DNA of 64,000 nt from Rhizobium sp. RU36D (lineage in GTDB: Bacteria > Pseudomonadota > Alphaproteobacteria > Rhizobiales > Rhizobiaceae): assembly GCF_900176345.1 (NCBI RefSeq), contig NZ_FWXU01000002.1:124001-188000 (forward strand). Direction: 5' to 3'. The position numbers and the translations under genes were made by a program. Numbering within the stretch: the stretch's first letter is position 1; each line of letters begins with the position of its first letter. This document shows, in pieces, positions 26,783-35,417 of this stretch. Below the pieces are notes generated by a model, which saw nothing but the letters and a program-made list of their open reading frames with translations, made no database searches and was not told the origin of the DNA.

Positions 26783-28336
26783 ATGGGAAAGAACAGTCTC
26801 TTGATTGCCGGCATGGCCGCCCTGATGGCGTCCTCCGGTCTTGCATTGGCCGCACCGCCGGAGGATACCCTGGTCATGGGCATCTCTGCCGATGCCTCCA
26901 CCTTCGATCCGGCCGCCATCAGCAGCCGTGACAATTCCAACATCGCCAAGCACATCTTCGGCACCCTGTACGAAGTGAACGCATCGGGCGAGATCGTGCC
27001 GCAGATGGCGGAATCCTACACCGCAGCGGCTGACGGGTTGTCCTACACCTACAAGCTCAAGCCCGGCCTGACCTGCGAGGACGGAGAGGCCTTCACCGCC
27101 GAGGATGTCGCCTATTCCTTCAATCGTGCGGCCAATCCGGAAAACAAGTTCACCGGCAACACCCCCGGCTTCGTCTATTCCTCCATCCAGTTCAAGGGCG
27201 CCGAAGCGGTGTCCGACCTGGAGGTGAAGATCAACCTGGGACGCAAGAACCCGGTCTCCTTCGGCCTGATCGCCGAAGTCTATCTCCACTGCAAGGATAG
27301 CTATGAGAAGATGAGCCTGCAGGATGCCGCGGCAAAGCCGGTATCGTCGGGTTCCTATCGCCTTGTTTCCTGGGAGCGCGGGTCGAAGATCACTCTTGAA
27401 AAGCGCCATGATCCCGGCACCTTCAAAAACATCGTCTGGCGCATCATTCCCGAGGCATCGACCCGTTCGGCCGAACTGATCGCCGGCAATGTCGATATCA
27501 TCACCAATGTCGCACCCGACCAGCTTGAGCCGATCAACGCGTCCGGTGCGGCCGAGGTCAAGAGCGTGCAGGGCACCCGCCGCATCTATGTCGGCTTCAA
27601 CCTGCGCGAGGATTTCGCCAAGACGCCGGAAGGGGCAGCGATCCAGAAGACCGAAGTCCGCAAGGCGCTGCAATATGCCGTCGATGTGCCGGCGATCTGC
27701 AAGCAGCTGCTGAATTTCGAATGCAGCCGCGCCACCGGCCTCGTTAATCCGCCGAACGCCAATCCGACACTCAAGCCCTATGCCTATGATCCCGATATGG
27801 CCGAAAAGCTGCTGGACGAGGCGGGCTATCCCCGCGGCGCCGACGGCACCCGTTTCACCATCAAGATGCAGGCACCGCGCGGCCGCTATCTGAACGACGC
27901 CAATGTCGCGCTCGCCATCGGCCAGTATCTGAGCGATGTCGGTGTCAAGACCGAGGTCGAGCTTCTGGAATGGGCGTCGGTCTATGTGCCGCTGATCTCC
28001 AAGCACGATGCCGGCCCCTTGTTCTTCCTGGGCACCGGTGGTGCGACCTGGTCGGCGCTCTACGACATGACGGATCTTTCGACCCCGACCGCCGGCACCA
28101 ACTATACCTCCTGGAGCAATCCGGCATGGTTCGAGGGCTGGAACAAGATCTCGGCGGCGGCGACGCCCGAGGAGCAGCGCAAGGTCATCGATGAGATGCT
28201 GGAGGTCTTCTACAACGACCCGCCGTGGCTGATGCTGTATTTCCAGCCTGACTTCTATGGTGTTTCCAAGCGCGTGGCCTTCACGCCCCGCCGCGACGAG
28301 AAGGTCTATCTCTTCGACGCCAAGCTCAACAAGTGA
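26783..28336 (+). CDS. Oligopeptide-type solute-binding protein, copy 1
   Basis: The 517-residue protein starts with a secretion signal (a lysine then a hydrophobic stretch and ALAAPPED cleavage region) and continues as a family 5 binding protein (SBP_bac_5). TFDPAAISSRDNSNIAKHIFGTL marks the N-lobe and AEDVAYSFNR the family signature. It captures the substrate in the periplasm for the DppBC permease. The ATG at 26783 follows AAGGAA; the upstream frame has no signal. It closely resembles the next gene, so this importer has two receptors. Two strong hairpins follow it. Confidence 0.92.
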   Translation: MGKNSLLIAGMAALMASSGLALAAPPEDTLVMGISADASTFDPAAISSRDNSNIAKHIFGTLYEVNASGEIVPQMAESYTAAADGLSYTYKLKPGLTCEDGEAFTAEDVAYSFNRAANPENKFTGNTPGFVYSSIQFKGAEAVSDLEVKINLGRKNPVSFGLIAEVYLHCKDSYEKMSLQDAAAKPVSSGSYRLVSWERGSKITLEKRHDPGTFKNIVWRIIPEASTRSAELIAGNVDIITNVAPDQLEPINASGAAEVKSVQGTRRIYVGFNLREDFAKTPEGAAIQKTEVRKALQYAVDVPAICKQLLNFECSRATGLVNPPNANPTLKPYAYDPDMAEKLLDEAGYPRGADGTRFTIKMQAPRGRYLNDANVALAIGQYLSDVGVKTEVELLEWASVYVPLISKHDAGPLFFLGTGGATWSALYDMTDLSTPTAGTNYTSWSNPAWFEGWNKISAAATPEEQRKVIDEMLEVFYNDPPWLMLYFQPDFYGVSKRVAFTPRRDEKVYLFDAKLNK

Positions 28337-28353
28337 TCCCTTGATGCATGATC

Positions 28354-28401
28354 GTCACCCGCAGCCAGCCTGCGGGTGACGCATACCCGATCGCGATCGG
28401 G
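28354..28401 (+). promoter_or_regulatory. Tandem hairpins between the two binding-protein genes
   Basis: Two perfect inverted repeats lie in the 107-base gap: an 11-base stem GTCACCCGCAG/CTGCGGGTGAC with a five-base loop (28354-28380), then the 16-base palindrome CCCGATCGCGATCGGG (28386-28401). Neither is followed by a T-run. Such structures downstream of binding-protein genes usually stabilise the upstream message or reduce read-through, so that receptor exceeds permease. Confidence 0.6.
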
Positions 28402-28443
28402 CAAGAATTCAAAGACAAAAACGTCTTGAAGGGGAACTGACAC

Positions 28444-29997
28444 ATGCACACTCGATCCCGCATGCTCATGACGGGCTGCGCGCTGCTGCTGGGCTGCGCC
28501 ATCACGGCCCAGGCCGCACCGTCGCCCGATACCATCGTGGTGGGCCTGAGCGCCGATGCCTCCACCTTCGATCCCGCACAGATCTCCAGCCGCGACAACG
28601 CCAATATCGCCAAGCATATCTTCGGCACGCTCTACACCGTGAGCTTCGAGGGCGAGGTGAAGCCGTCGCTGGCCGACAAGACCGAGGTGAGCGCCGACGG
28701 CCTCTCCTATGTCATCACCATCAAGCCGAACCTCACCTGCGACAATGGCGAGGCGCTGACCGCCGAGGACGTGGCCTATTCCTTCAACCGGCCGGCGGAC
28801 AAATCCAAGAAGTTCACCGGCAATACGCCGGGCTTCGTCTATACCACGCTGGGCTTCAAGTCCGCCGAGGTCGTCGATGACCTCAACGTGCGCATCAACC
28901 TCTCTGCCAAGACGACTTTGGCGCTGGGCATGATGGCGCAGGTGTATATCCACTGCAAGGACGCCTATGAGGCGATGACGCTGGAGCAGGCGGCGGTAAC
29001 GCCGGTCGGTTCCGGCTCCTACAAGCTCGCCTCCTGGCAGCGCGGCTCGCAGGTGGTACTGGAAAAGGTGAAGGAGCCCGGCCGTTTCCAGAAGATCATC
29101 TGGCGCGTCATCCCGGAAGCATCGACGCGAACGGCCGAACTGATCGCCGGGAATGTCGACCTGATCACCAATGTCTCGCCGGACCAGGTCGGCACCATCG
29201 ATGCCTCCGGCTCCGCAACCGTTGCCAAGGTCAGCGGCACGCGACGCATGCAGGTCGGTTTCAACCTGGGCGAAGGCGTCGCCGGCATGCCGGGAGCCGC
29301 CGAAATCCAGAACCCGAAGGTGCGTTTCGCCCTGCAATATGCGGTCGATGTTCCCGGCATCTGCAGCCAGCTCCTGGGCACGACCTGCGAGCGGGCGACG
29401 AGCCTGGTCAACCCGCCCAACGGCAATCCGGACCTGAAGCCGGTGCCCTATGATCCCGAGATGGCGGAAAAGCTGCTGGATGAAGCGGGGTATCCCCGCG
29501 GGGCCGATGGTATCAGGTTCAAGATCCGCCTTCAGGGGCCGAAGGGTCGCTATCTCAACGACGCCAACGTGGTGCAGGCCATCGGCCAGTATCTCTCGGA
29601 TGTCGGCGTTCAGACCGAGGTGGAACTCCTGGAATGGGCGTCGGTCTATTCGCCGCTGCTGCGCACCAAGAAGATGGGGCCGCTGTTCTTCCTGGGGCAG
29701 GGCGGCGTGACCTGGAACCCGCTCTACGACATGAGCCTGTTCTCTACGCCGGAGGCTGCGACCAACTACCAGAGCTGGAAGGATCCGCGCTGGTTCGATG
29801 ATTTCAAGCTGGCCCTTGCCGCACCCACTGTCGAGGAAGCCCGGCCGATCATCAATCGCATGCTGAAGCTGTTCTACGAGGAAGGTCCCTGGCTGCAGCT
29901 CTATTTCCAGCCGGACTTCTACGGCGTTTCAAACCGCATCGACTGGAAACCGCGTCGCGACGAAGAAATCGAGCTCTTCGCAGCCTCGCTGAAATAG
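28444..29997 (+). CDS. Oligopeptide-type solute-binding protein, copy 2
   Basis: The 517-residue product is the same length as copy 1 and alike in most motifs, including the TFDPAQISSRDNANIAKHIFG start of the N-lobe, TAEDVAYSFNRP and EIELF near the end. It has its own signal peptide (HTRSRML then a hydrophobic core with cleavage after AQA). It probably arose by tandem duplication and could broaden the specificity of the single DppBC permease that follows. A 10-base perfect hairpin follows its stop. Confidence 0.92.
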   Translation: MHTRSRMLMTGCALLLGCAITAQAAPSPDTIVVGLSADASTFDPAQISSRDNANIAKHIFGTLYTVSFEGEVKPSLADKTEVSADGLSYVITIKPNLTCDNGEALTAEDVAYSFNRPADKSKKFTGNTPGFVYTTLGFKSAEVVDDLNVRINLSAKTTLALGMMAQVYIHCKDAYEAMTLEQAAVTPVGSGSYKLASWQRGSQVVLEKVKEPGRFQKIIWRVIPEASTRTAELIAGNVDLITNVSPDQVGTIDASGSATVAKVSGTRRMQVGFNLGEGVAGMPGAAEIQNPKVRFALQYAVDVPGICSQLLGTTCERATSLVNPPNGNPDLKPVPYDPEMAEKLLDEAGYPRGADGIRFKIRLQGPKGRYLNDANVVQAIGQYLSDVGVQTEVELLEWASVYSPLLRTKKMGPLFFLGQGGVTWNPLYDMSLFSTPEAATNYQSWKDPRWFDDFKLALAAPTVEEARPIINRMLKLFYEEGPWLQLYFQPDFYGVSNRIDWKPRRDEEIELFAASLK

Positions 29998-30003
29998 CGC
30001 GAT

Positions 30004-30036
30004 GGCACTGCGCGGCTGATATCGCTGCGCAGTGCC
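30004..30036 (+). promoter_or_regulatory. Hairpin between binding protein 2 and permease genes
   Basis: GGCACTGCGC and GCGCAGTGCC form a perfect 10-base stem with a 13-base loop, six bases after the stop codon. No T-run follows, so it is more likely a message stabiliser or attenuator than a full terminator. It is the second such structure around the binding-protein genes. Confidence 0.55.
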
Positions 30037-30064
30037 TTCCCATCGAGATCAGACAGGACGTGGT

Positions 30065-31039
30065 ATGTGGACTTTCATCATCCGCCGTTTGCTCCAGAGC
30101 ATCATCGTGATCTTGGGCGTAACGGCGATCAGCTTCGTGGCGCTGCAGATCGGCGGGGATCCGACCTATCTCTACGTGTCGGAACGGGCGACTGCGGAAG
30201 AGATTGAGCAGACGCGCATAGCGCTCGGCTTCGATCGCCCGCTTTACGAGCAGTATTTCACCTTCGTGGGACGCTTGTTGCAGGGCGATTTCGGAACTTC
30301 GCTCTCCTACAAGCGGCCCGCGATCGAGGCCGTGCTGGAGGCCCTGCCCGCAACGATCGAGCTGACGCTCTTCGCGATGCTGTTCGCTATCGTCCTGGCG
30401 ATCCCGCTTGGCGTCTTTGCAGCGCTCTATCGCGGGTCCTCGCTCGACGGGTCGATCATGACCATGGGCATGCTGGGCCAGTCGATCCCCAGCTTCTGGC
30501 TCGGCATCATGATGATCATGTTCTTCGGCCTCTACCTGCGCTGGCTGCCGATCTCAGGTCATGTGCCGTTTCTGGTGCCGCTGCTGCAGGGCAATGTGGT
30601 GGAGGCATTCACGCAACTTCCCCAGGCACTCTATTATCTCATCATGCCCGGCGTGGCCGTCGGCTTCTATTCGCTATCACGCAATGCCCGGCTGGTGCGA
30701 TCGTCGATGCTCGAGGTCTTGGGGCAGGATTTCGTGCGCACCGCCCGCTCCAAGGGTATTCCCGAATCCGCTGTCATCATCCACCACGCCCTGCGCAATG
30801 CCTGGCTGCCTGTCGTGACCATGGTGGGGCTCGAATTCGGCTTCCTGCTTGGCGGCGTGGTGGTGGTGGAGATGATCTTCTCCTGGCCCGGCATCGGCAG
30901 GCTGGTGTTCAATGCGATCAACCAACGCGATATTCCCGTGGTGCAGGCCTGCGTCATCATGCTCTCGGTGATCTTCATCAGCCTCAACCTGATCGTCGAC
31001 CTCATCTATGTGCGGATCGATCCGCGCGTGAAACTGTAA
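30065..31039 (+). CDS. Dipeptide/oligopeptide ABC permease (DppB type)
   Basis: The 324-residue protein has six membrane segments. RRLLQSIIVILGV forms the N-terminal helix, and the cytoplasmic EAA-type loop DFVRTARSKGIPESAVIIHHALRNAW is the ATPase-contact signature of DppB. The large periplasmic loop after the first helix (DPTYLYVSERATAEEIEQ) is also typical. The ATG at 30065 follows AGGA; the frame extends 11 codons further upstream without a better site. It pairs with the DppC-type gene 12 bases downstream and requires ATPases, which are encoded in the divergent operon. Confidence 0.93.
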   Translation: MWTFIIRRLLQSIIVILGVTAISFVALQIGGDPTYLYVSERATAEEIEQTRIALGFDRPLYEQYFTFVGRLLQGDFGTSLSYKRPAIEAVLEALPATIELTLFAMLFAIVLAIPLGVFAALYRGSSLDGSIMTMGMLGQSIPSFWLGIMMIMFFGLYLRWLPISGHVPFLVPLLQGNVVEAFTQLPQALYYLIMPGVAVGFYSLSRNARLVRSSMLEVLGQDFVRTARSKGIPESAVIIHHALRNAWLPVVTMVGLEFGFLLGGVVVVEMIFSWPGIGRLVFNAINQRDIPVVQACVIMLSVIFISLNLIVDLIYVRIDPRVKL

Positions 31040-31050
31040 GGATCCGATCC

Positions 31051-31965
31051 ATGGCTTCAGCAACCCAAAGCCTGCAGGCACCGGCCGCGAGCTATCGACG
31101 TCGTGAGGTCAGGCGCGCCTGGCGCAGCATGATCGAGGCCAAGTGGCCGCTGCTGGCGGTCTTCATCCTGTTCTGCGTTCTCTTCGCGGCCGTGTTCGGG
31201 CCCAATGTGGCGCCGCTTGATCCGAACCGGCAGAATATCATGCTGCGGCTTGCCAGTCCGCTGACCGAGGGGCGGGGCAATACCCTGTTCCTGCTCGGCA
31301 CCGACGGGTTGGGGCGCGACGTGTTTTCGCGGCTGCTCTATGGCGCGCGCGTCTCGCTGCTGGTCGGCATCAGCGCCATCCTCGTCGGTGGCACCATTGG
31401 TGTCGTCGCCGGCCTGGTCTCCGGCTATTTCGGCGGCTGGATCGATGACATCATCATGCGGCTCGGCGATATCCAGTTGGCCTTTCCCTTCATCCTGTTC
31501 GCCATCATGTTCCTGGTCATCCTGGGGCCGGGGCTTGCCAATATCATCCTGGTGCTCGGCGTGGGGCAGTGGGTCACCTATGCCCGCATCGTGCGGGCGC
31601 AGACATTGTCACTGCGCGAGAAGGAATATGTCGAGGCGGCGCGCGCGCTCGGAGACAGCACGTTTTCCGTCATCTTCCGCACGATCCTGCCCAATATCAT
31701 GGCGCCGCTGACGGTCATCGCCTCGTTCAACGTCGCCAGCGTCATCCTCTCGGAGGCATCGCTGTCCTTCCTTGGCCTCGGCGTTCCGCCCTCGGTGCCC
31801 ACCTGGGGGTCGATGCTGGCGGAGAGCCGCGATCAACTGCTCGCCAACAAATGGTGGCTCGCCTTCTATCCCGGCATCGCCATCGTCATGACGGTGCTTT
31901 CCTTCAATATTCTCGGCGACTGGCTACGGGACTTCCTCGATCCGCGCCTCAAGACAACAGGCTGA
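31051..31965 (+). CDS. Dipeptide/oligopeptide ABC permease (DppC type)
   Basis: The 304-residue protein has an N-terminal cytoplasmic stretch, a first helix, the LGTDGLGRDVFSRLLYG signature of DppC/OppC, and the EAA loop KEYVEAARALGDSTFSVIFRTILPN. SFLGLGVPPSVPTWG near the end is also family-typical. It completes the membrane core of the importer with DppB. Neighbours on the right are Gfo/Idh and DapA-family enzymes that belong to the same transcript. Confidence 0.93.
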   Translation: MASATQSLQAPAASYRRREVRRAWRSMIEAKWPLLAVFILFCVLFAAVFGPNVAPLDPNRQNIMLRLASPLTEGRGNTLFLLGTDGLGRDVFSRLLYGARVSLLVGISAILVGGTIGVVAGLVSGYFGGWIDDIIMRLGDIQLAFPFILFAIMFLVILGPGLANIILVLGVGQWVTYARIVRAQTLSLREKEYVEAARALGDSTFSVIFRTILPNIMAPLTVIASFNVASVILSEASLSFLGLGVPPSVPTWGSMLAESRDQLLANKWWLAFYPGIAIVMTVLSFNILGDWLRDFLDPRLKTTG

Positions 31966-31980
31966 ACAAGGACTGATGAC

Positions 31981-33066
31981 ATGAAAGTCGGTATTATCGG
32001 GGCGAGTTTTGCCCGGGCCGCCTATTTGCCGGCGCTTGCCCATGTGGAGGGCGCCGACGTGGTGGCCATTGCGGCGAACCGGATGGAAAGCGCCCGTGAC
32101 GCCGCCGGCGCCTTCAACATCCCCCATGCCTATGACGACTGGCGGAACATGCTCGCCAGCCATCGCTTCGATCTGGTGCTGATCTCCACGCCAACCGATA
32201 CCCACGCGCCGATGACGCTGGCCGCGCTTGACGCGGGCGCCCATGTTCTGTGCGAAAAGCCGACGGCGATGGATGCGGGCGAGGCCAAGGCGATGCTGGA
32301 CAAGGCGGAGGCTTTGGGGCGGCTGCACATGATCGATCACGAACTGCGTTTCAACCCCAACCGCATGCGCGTGGCGGAGCTGATTACCGACGGCGCGCTC
32401 GGCGAGATCCGCCATGTCAATATCGCCAATATCGGCTCGTCCTGGGCCGATCCGGCCGGGCGTCCGCTGGGAGACTGGTGGTCGCTGGCGGAAAAGGGCG
32501 GCGGGCGGCTGGGCGCGAACGGCAGCCATCAGGTAGATATGCTGCGCTGGTGGCTCGGCCCGGTGGCCGCCGTCATGGGGCAGGCGCTGACCATGGTGCC
32601 GCAGCGGATCGACAAGCGGACCGGTGAAGCATGGACGGCGACCGCTGATGATGTGGCCTATTTCACCCTGCAGATGCAGTCCGGCGCGCTGGCGCAGGTC
32701 TTCATGAGCGGTGTGGCGGCCCACAACATGGGCAATGTCACACAGGTCTTCGGCTCCAAGGGCACCCTGCTGCTCGACAACGAGACCGAGAAGCTGATGT
32801 TTGCGCGGGCGGGGCAATCCTTTGAGGATATCACGGTCGAAGACCCCAATGCGCGCCTTCCGGGCCTCAACAAGGGCATCTGGAATGTCTCTGTCGTGGC
32901 CGCGCTGCGCGAGATGGCATCCGCCATCCGGGATGGTCGCCGGCTCGCAGCAGGCGCCACCTTCTTCGATGGACTGGCCAACCAGCAGGTGCTCGATGCC
33001 GTACGCCTGTCCACCACCGCACGCCAGTGGATAGATTTGCCGGCGGATCGAGCATTCTCCAACTGA
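31981..33066 (+). CDS. Gfo/Idh/MocA-family oxidoreductase, second copy
   Basis: The 361-residue product has the N-terminal GIIGASFARAAYLPAL, CEKPTAMD with the family lysine, DHELRFNP and GSHQVDMLRWWLG with the conserved histidine. It lacks the usual glycine-rich GxGxxG (reads GASFAR), but the overall fold is intact. It probably performs an NAD(P)-linked oxidation or elimination on the substrate. It differs enough from the copy at 25702 that the two are not recent duplicates. Confidence 0.87.
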   Translation: MKVGIIGASFARAAYLPALAHVEGADVVAIAANRMESARDAAGAFNIPHAYDDWRNMLASHRFDLVLISTPTDTHAPMTLAALDAGAHVLCEKPTAMDAGEAKAMLDKAEALGRLHMIDHELRFNPNRMRVAELITDGALGEIRHVNIANIGSSWADPAGRPLGDWWSLAEKGGGRLGANGSHQVDMLRWWLGPVAAVMGQALTMVPQRIDKRTGEAWTATADDVAYFTLQMQSGALAQVFMSGVAAHNMGNVTQVFGSKGTLLLDNETEKLMFARAGQSFEDITVEDPNARLPGLNKGIWNVSVVAALREMASAIRDGRRLAAGATFFDGLANQQVLDAVRLSTTARQWIDLPADRAFSN

Positions 33067-33097
33067 CCGACCAAGCATCAACGAAAGAAGCATCCCA

Positions 33098-34027
33098 ATG
33101 ACATTCGGAACCGAGGCGAAAGGCGTCTATGCGATCGCCACCACGCCCTTTCACGACGACGGAACCATCGATTTCAACTCGATCGACCGGCTGACGGATT
33201 TTTACCAGGACAGCGGCTGCACGGGCGTGACAATCCTCGGCATTATGGGCGAGGCGCCGAAGCTTGAGCCCGATGAAAGCCGCGCGATCATCAGGCGCGT
33301 GCTGGACCGCGCCAAGATCCCCGTGATCGTCGGCGTCTCGGCGCCGGGCTTTGCCGCCATGCGCTCGCTGGCGCGCGACGCCATGGACATGGGAGCGGCG
33401 GGCGTGATGATTGCGCCGACTCCATCGCTGCGCACCGACGACCAGATCACAGGCTATTTCGCCCAGGCGGTCGAGGCTGTCGGCAGCGATGTGCCCTGGG
33501 TGCTGCAGGATTATCCGCTGACGCTGACCGTGGTGATGTCGGCTAGCGTGGTGGCGCGGATCATCAATGATCACGCTTCCTGCCTGATGCTGAAGCACGA
33601 GGACTGGCCGGGTCTGGAAAAGATCTCACGGCTGCGGGCGATGGAGGCCAAGGGCGACCTGCGCAAGGTGTCGATCCTCTGCGGCAATGGCGGAATGTTC
33701 TTGGATTTCGAGCCGGAACGCGGCGCGGATGGCGCCATGACAGGCTACGGCTTCCCCGACATGCTGACCGAACTGATTTCGCTATCCGCCGCCGGCAAGC
33801 GCGACGAGGCCCATGACCTGTTCGACGCGCACCTGCCGCTGATCCGCTACGAACAGCAACTCGGCATCGGTCTTGCGGTGCGCAAGCACGTGCTCAAGCG
33901 CCGCGGCGTGATCGCCTCCGACGCCCAGCGCAAACCCGCACAAATGCTGACTGCGACCGCACGGGCGGAGGTCGACTACCTGCTGTCGCGTCTGGCCAGG
34001 CATGACAAGCGGGCGGATCTGAGCTGA
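33098..34027 (+). CDS. DapA-family class I aldolase/dehydratase
   Basis: The 309-residue TIM-barrel protein has the Schiff-base lysine in CLMLKHEDW and the catalytic tyrosine in WVLQDYPLT, so it should be active. The substrate-carboxylate loop reads GIMGEAP instead of the GTTGE of dihydrodipicolinate synthase, which rules out a simple DapA role. Family members cleave or condense pyruvate-type 2-keto acids, or dehydrate sugar acids. As the last gene of the 15-gene right arm it may deliver the final cleavage to central metabolites. Confidence 0.88.
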   Translation: MTFGTEAKGVYAIATTPFHDDGTIDFNSIDRLTDFYQDSGCTGVTILGIMGEAPKLEPDESRAIIRRVLDRAKIPVIVGVSAPGFAAMRSLARDAMDMGAAGVMIAPTPSLRTDDQITGYFAQAVEAVGSDVPWVLQDYPLTLTVVMSASVVARIINDHASCLMLKHEDWPGLEKISRLRAMEAKGDLRKVSILCGNGGMFLDFEPERGADGAMTGYGFPDMLTELISLSAAGKRDEAHDLFDAHLPLIRYEQQLGIGLAVRKHVLKRRGVIASDAQRKPAQMLTATARAEVDYLLSRLARHDKRADLS

Positions 34028-34076
34028 CGCCTAACGCCTTCGCCACGGGGTCAAGCTTCGCTACGGCCGAGCTTTC

Positions 34077-35105
34077 TTACCTCTCGCCTCTTGGAACCGT
34101 CCCGCGCCAGATGAGCCGGCCTGGCAGCGGGCGGTCGCGGCCGAGGTCGTAGGGTTGGCGGGGTTCGTCGAGGTTGAGGAGGCTCAAGGTCTCCTCGACC
34201 ATTGCGGGCAGGGGTTGCTGAACCGTGGTCAGTTTGTAGGGTTCGCGGGCGGCTTCCGGGATGCCGTCGAAGCCGGCGACCATCACGTCGTCGGGGACCC
34301 GCAGCCCATGGTGGCCGCGCAGCGCATCGATCGCGCCCATGGCCATGATGTCGGCAATGCCGAAGACGGCGTCCGGCATCGGCTTGCCGGTCGCCATATG
34401 CGCATCGATCGCGCGCATCCCTCCTTCGTAGCTTGAGCCACCGGGATAATCGAGGATGGCATCGCGGCGGATGCCCGCTTCCAGCAGGCGTTCCAGGAAG
34501 CCGCGAACACGGTCCTGGCTGGTCGTGCCCCTCGGGTCGCCGGTCACCATCAGGAAGGATCTCGCGCCCGTCTGCAGCAAGGTCTCGGCGATCAAGCGCC
34601 CACCACCGACATTGTCGCAGCGCACGCCATAGACGCCGCTATGGGGGACATAGCGGTTGAACAGCACGATGGGGATGCCGCGATCATGACACAGGTTCAT
34701 CATCCGGGTCGATAATTGCGCCGAGGTCAGGATGACGGCCTCGACCTGGTATTGCAGCACCCGCATGATGGCTTCATCGGCCGGGATGTCGTCCGAAAGG
34801 GTGAAGGTCAGCGTCTGCCGGCCCCGCTTCTGCAGTTCCTGGCTGAACAGCTGCAGCGTCGCGACATAAAAGGGGTTTTCGAGGGTGCCGAGGATCACCG
34901 CCACCATCTTCGAGCGGCTTTTGGTCAGGCTGCTGGCGATGGAATTGGGAACATAATTCAGCTTCCGCGCCGCCTCCAGGATCTTCAGTCGGGTGCTCTC
35001 CCGGATGCTGGAGCCTGGCGTGAAGGCACGCGACACCGCAGACTGAGAGACGCCGGCCAATGCCGCAACATCAAATGATGTGGCCCGGATCGGTTCGTCC
35101 GTCAT
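34077..35105 (-). CDS. LacI-family transcriptional regulator
   Basis: The 342-residue protein has an N-terminal LacI helix-turn-helix (FDVAALAGVSQSAVSRAF, with hinge NYVPNSIASSL) and a periplasmic-binding-protein-like sensor domain (VILGTLENPF onward). The ATG at 35105 follows GGAGG; the longer frame upstream lacks one. It is divergent from the leuC/leuD-type operon and two LacI-type palindromes lie between them. The inducer is unknown, probably a sugar acid or hydroxy acid. Confidence 0.93.
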   Translation of the reverse strand: MTDEPIRATSFDVAALAGVSQSAVSRAFTPGSSIRESTRLKILEAARKLNYVPNSIASSLTKSRSKMVAVILGTLENPFYVATLQLFSQELQKRGRQTLTFTLSDDIPADEAIMRVLQYQVEAVILTSAQLSTRMMNLCHDRGIPIVLFNRYVPHSGVYGVRCDNVGGGRLIAETLLQTGARSFLMVTGDPRGTTSQDRVRGFLERLLEAGIRRDAILDYPGGSSYEGGMRAIDAHMATGKPMPDAVFGIADIMAMGAIDALRGHHGLRVPDDVMVAGFDGIPEAAREPYKLTTVQQPLPAMVEETLSLLNLDEPRQPYDLGRDRPLPGRLIWRGTVPRGER

Positions 35106-35223
35106 CCTCGTTTTCCTCCGTTCCGTTCTTCCGTCGATTTGGTGCATCACGTCGGTTCTGCCGATGATGCCAAACACTCCTAGCATGGTGCGTGCGGGGT
35201 CCCGCAGAAAATTTCTCCTGTTC

Positions 35224-35239
35224 TTGCATAGGAATGCAA
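35224..35239. promoter_or_regulatory. LacI-type operator, left copy
   Basis: TTGCATAGGAATGCAA is an imperfect 16-base inverted repeat, 14 of 16 bases agreeing with the perfect copy at 35302-35317. Centre-to-centre spacing of 78 bases would permit looping by a tetrameric or paired LacI protein. Confidence 0.6.
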
Positions 35240-35301
35240 AATGTAGTCGTCTGGTAGAGGTGTTTACCTAAAGGCGTTGGCCGCTGCCATGGTTTCGCAT
35301 G

Positions 35302-35317
35302 TTGCATACGTATGCAA
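35302..35317. promoter_or_regulatory. LacI-type operator, right copy
   Basis: TTGCATACGTATGCAA is a perfect 16-base palindrome with the central CG that LacI-family hinge helices prefer. It lies about 100 bases before the leuC-type start and overlaps the candidate promoter, so binding would repress the hydro-lyase operon. Confidence 0.7.
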
Positions 35318-35417
35318 AGATGCTATGGTTTCCGCAGTGAGAGACGGTCGCGTGGGCGGCCGTCGCTTTATGTCGTTGTCTTGAGCAGGCAGCTTCGCGC
35401 GCTGGGGAGGTATGGTG

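Larger units (their letters stand above)
35106..35417. promoter_or_regulatory. Divergent regulatory region between lacI-type and leuC-type genes
   Basis: This 312-base gap holds no gene. Its content is two operator-like palindromes (annotated separately), a plausible leuC promoter in which the right palindrome overlaps TTGCAT (35302-35307) as the -35 with TATGGT 16 bases later, and strong ribosome sites at each end. Confidence 0.5.
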
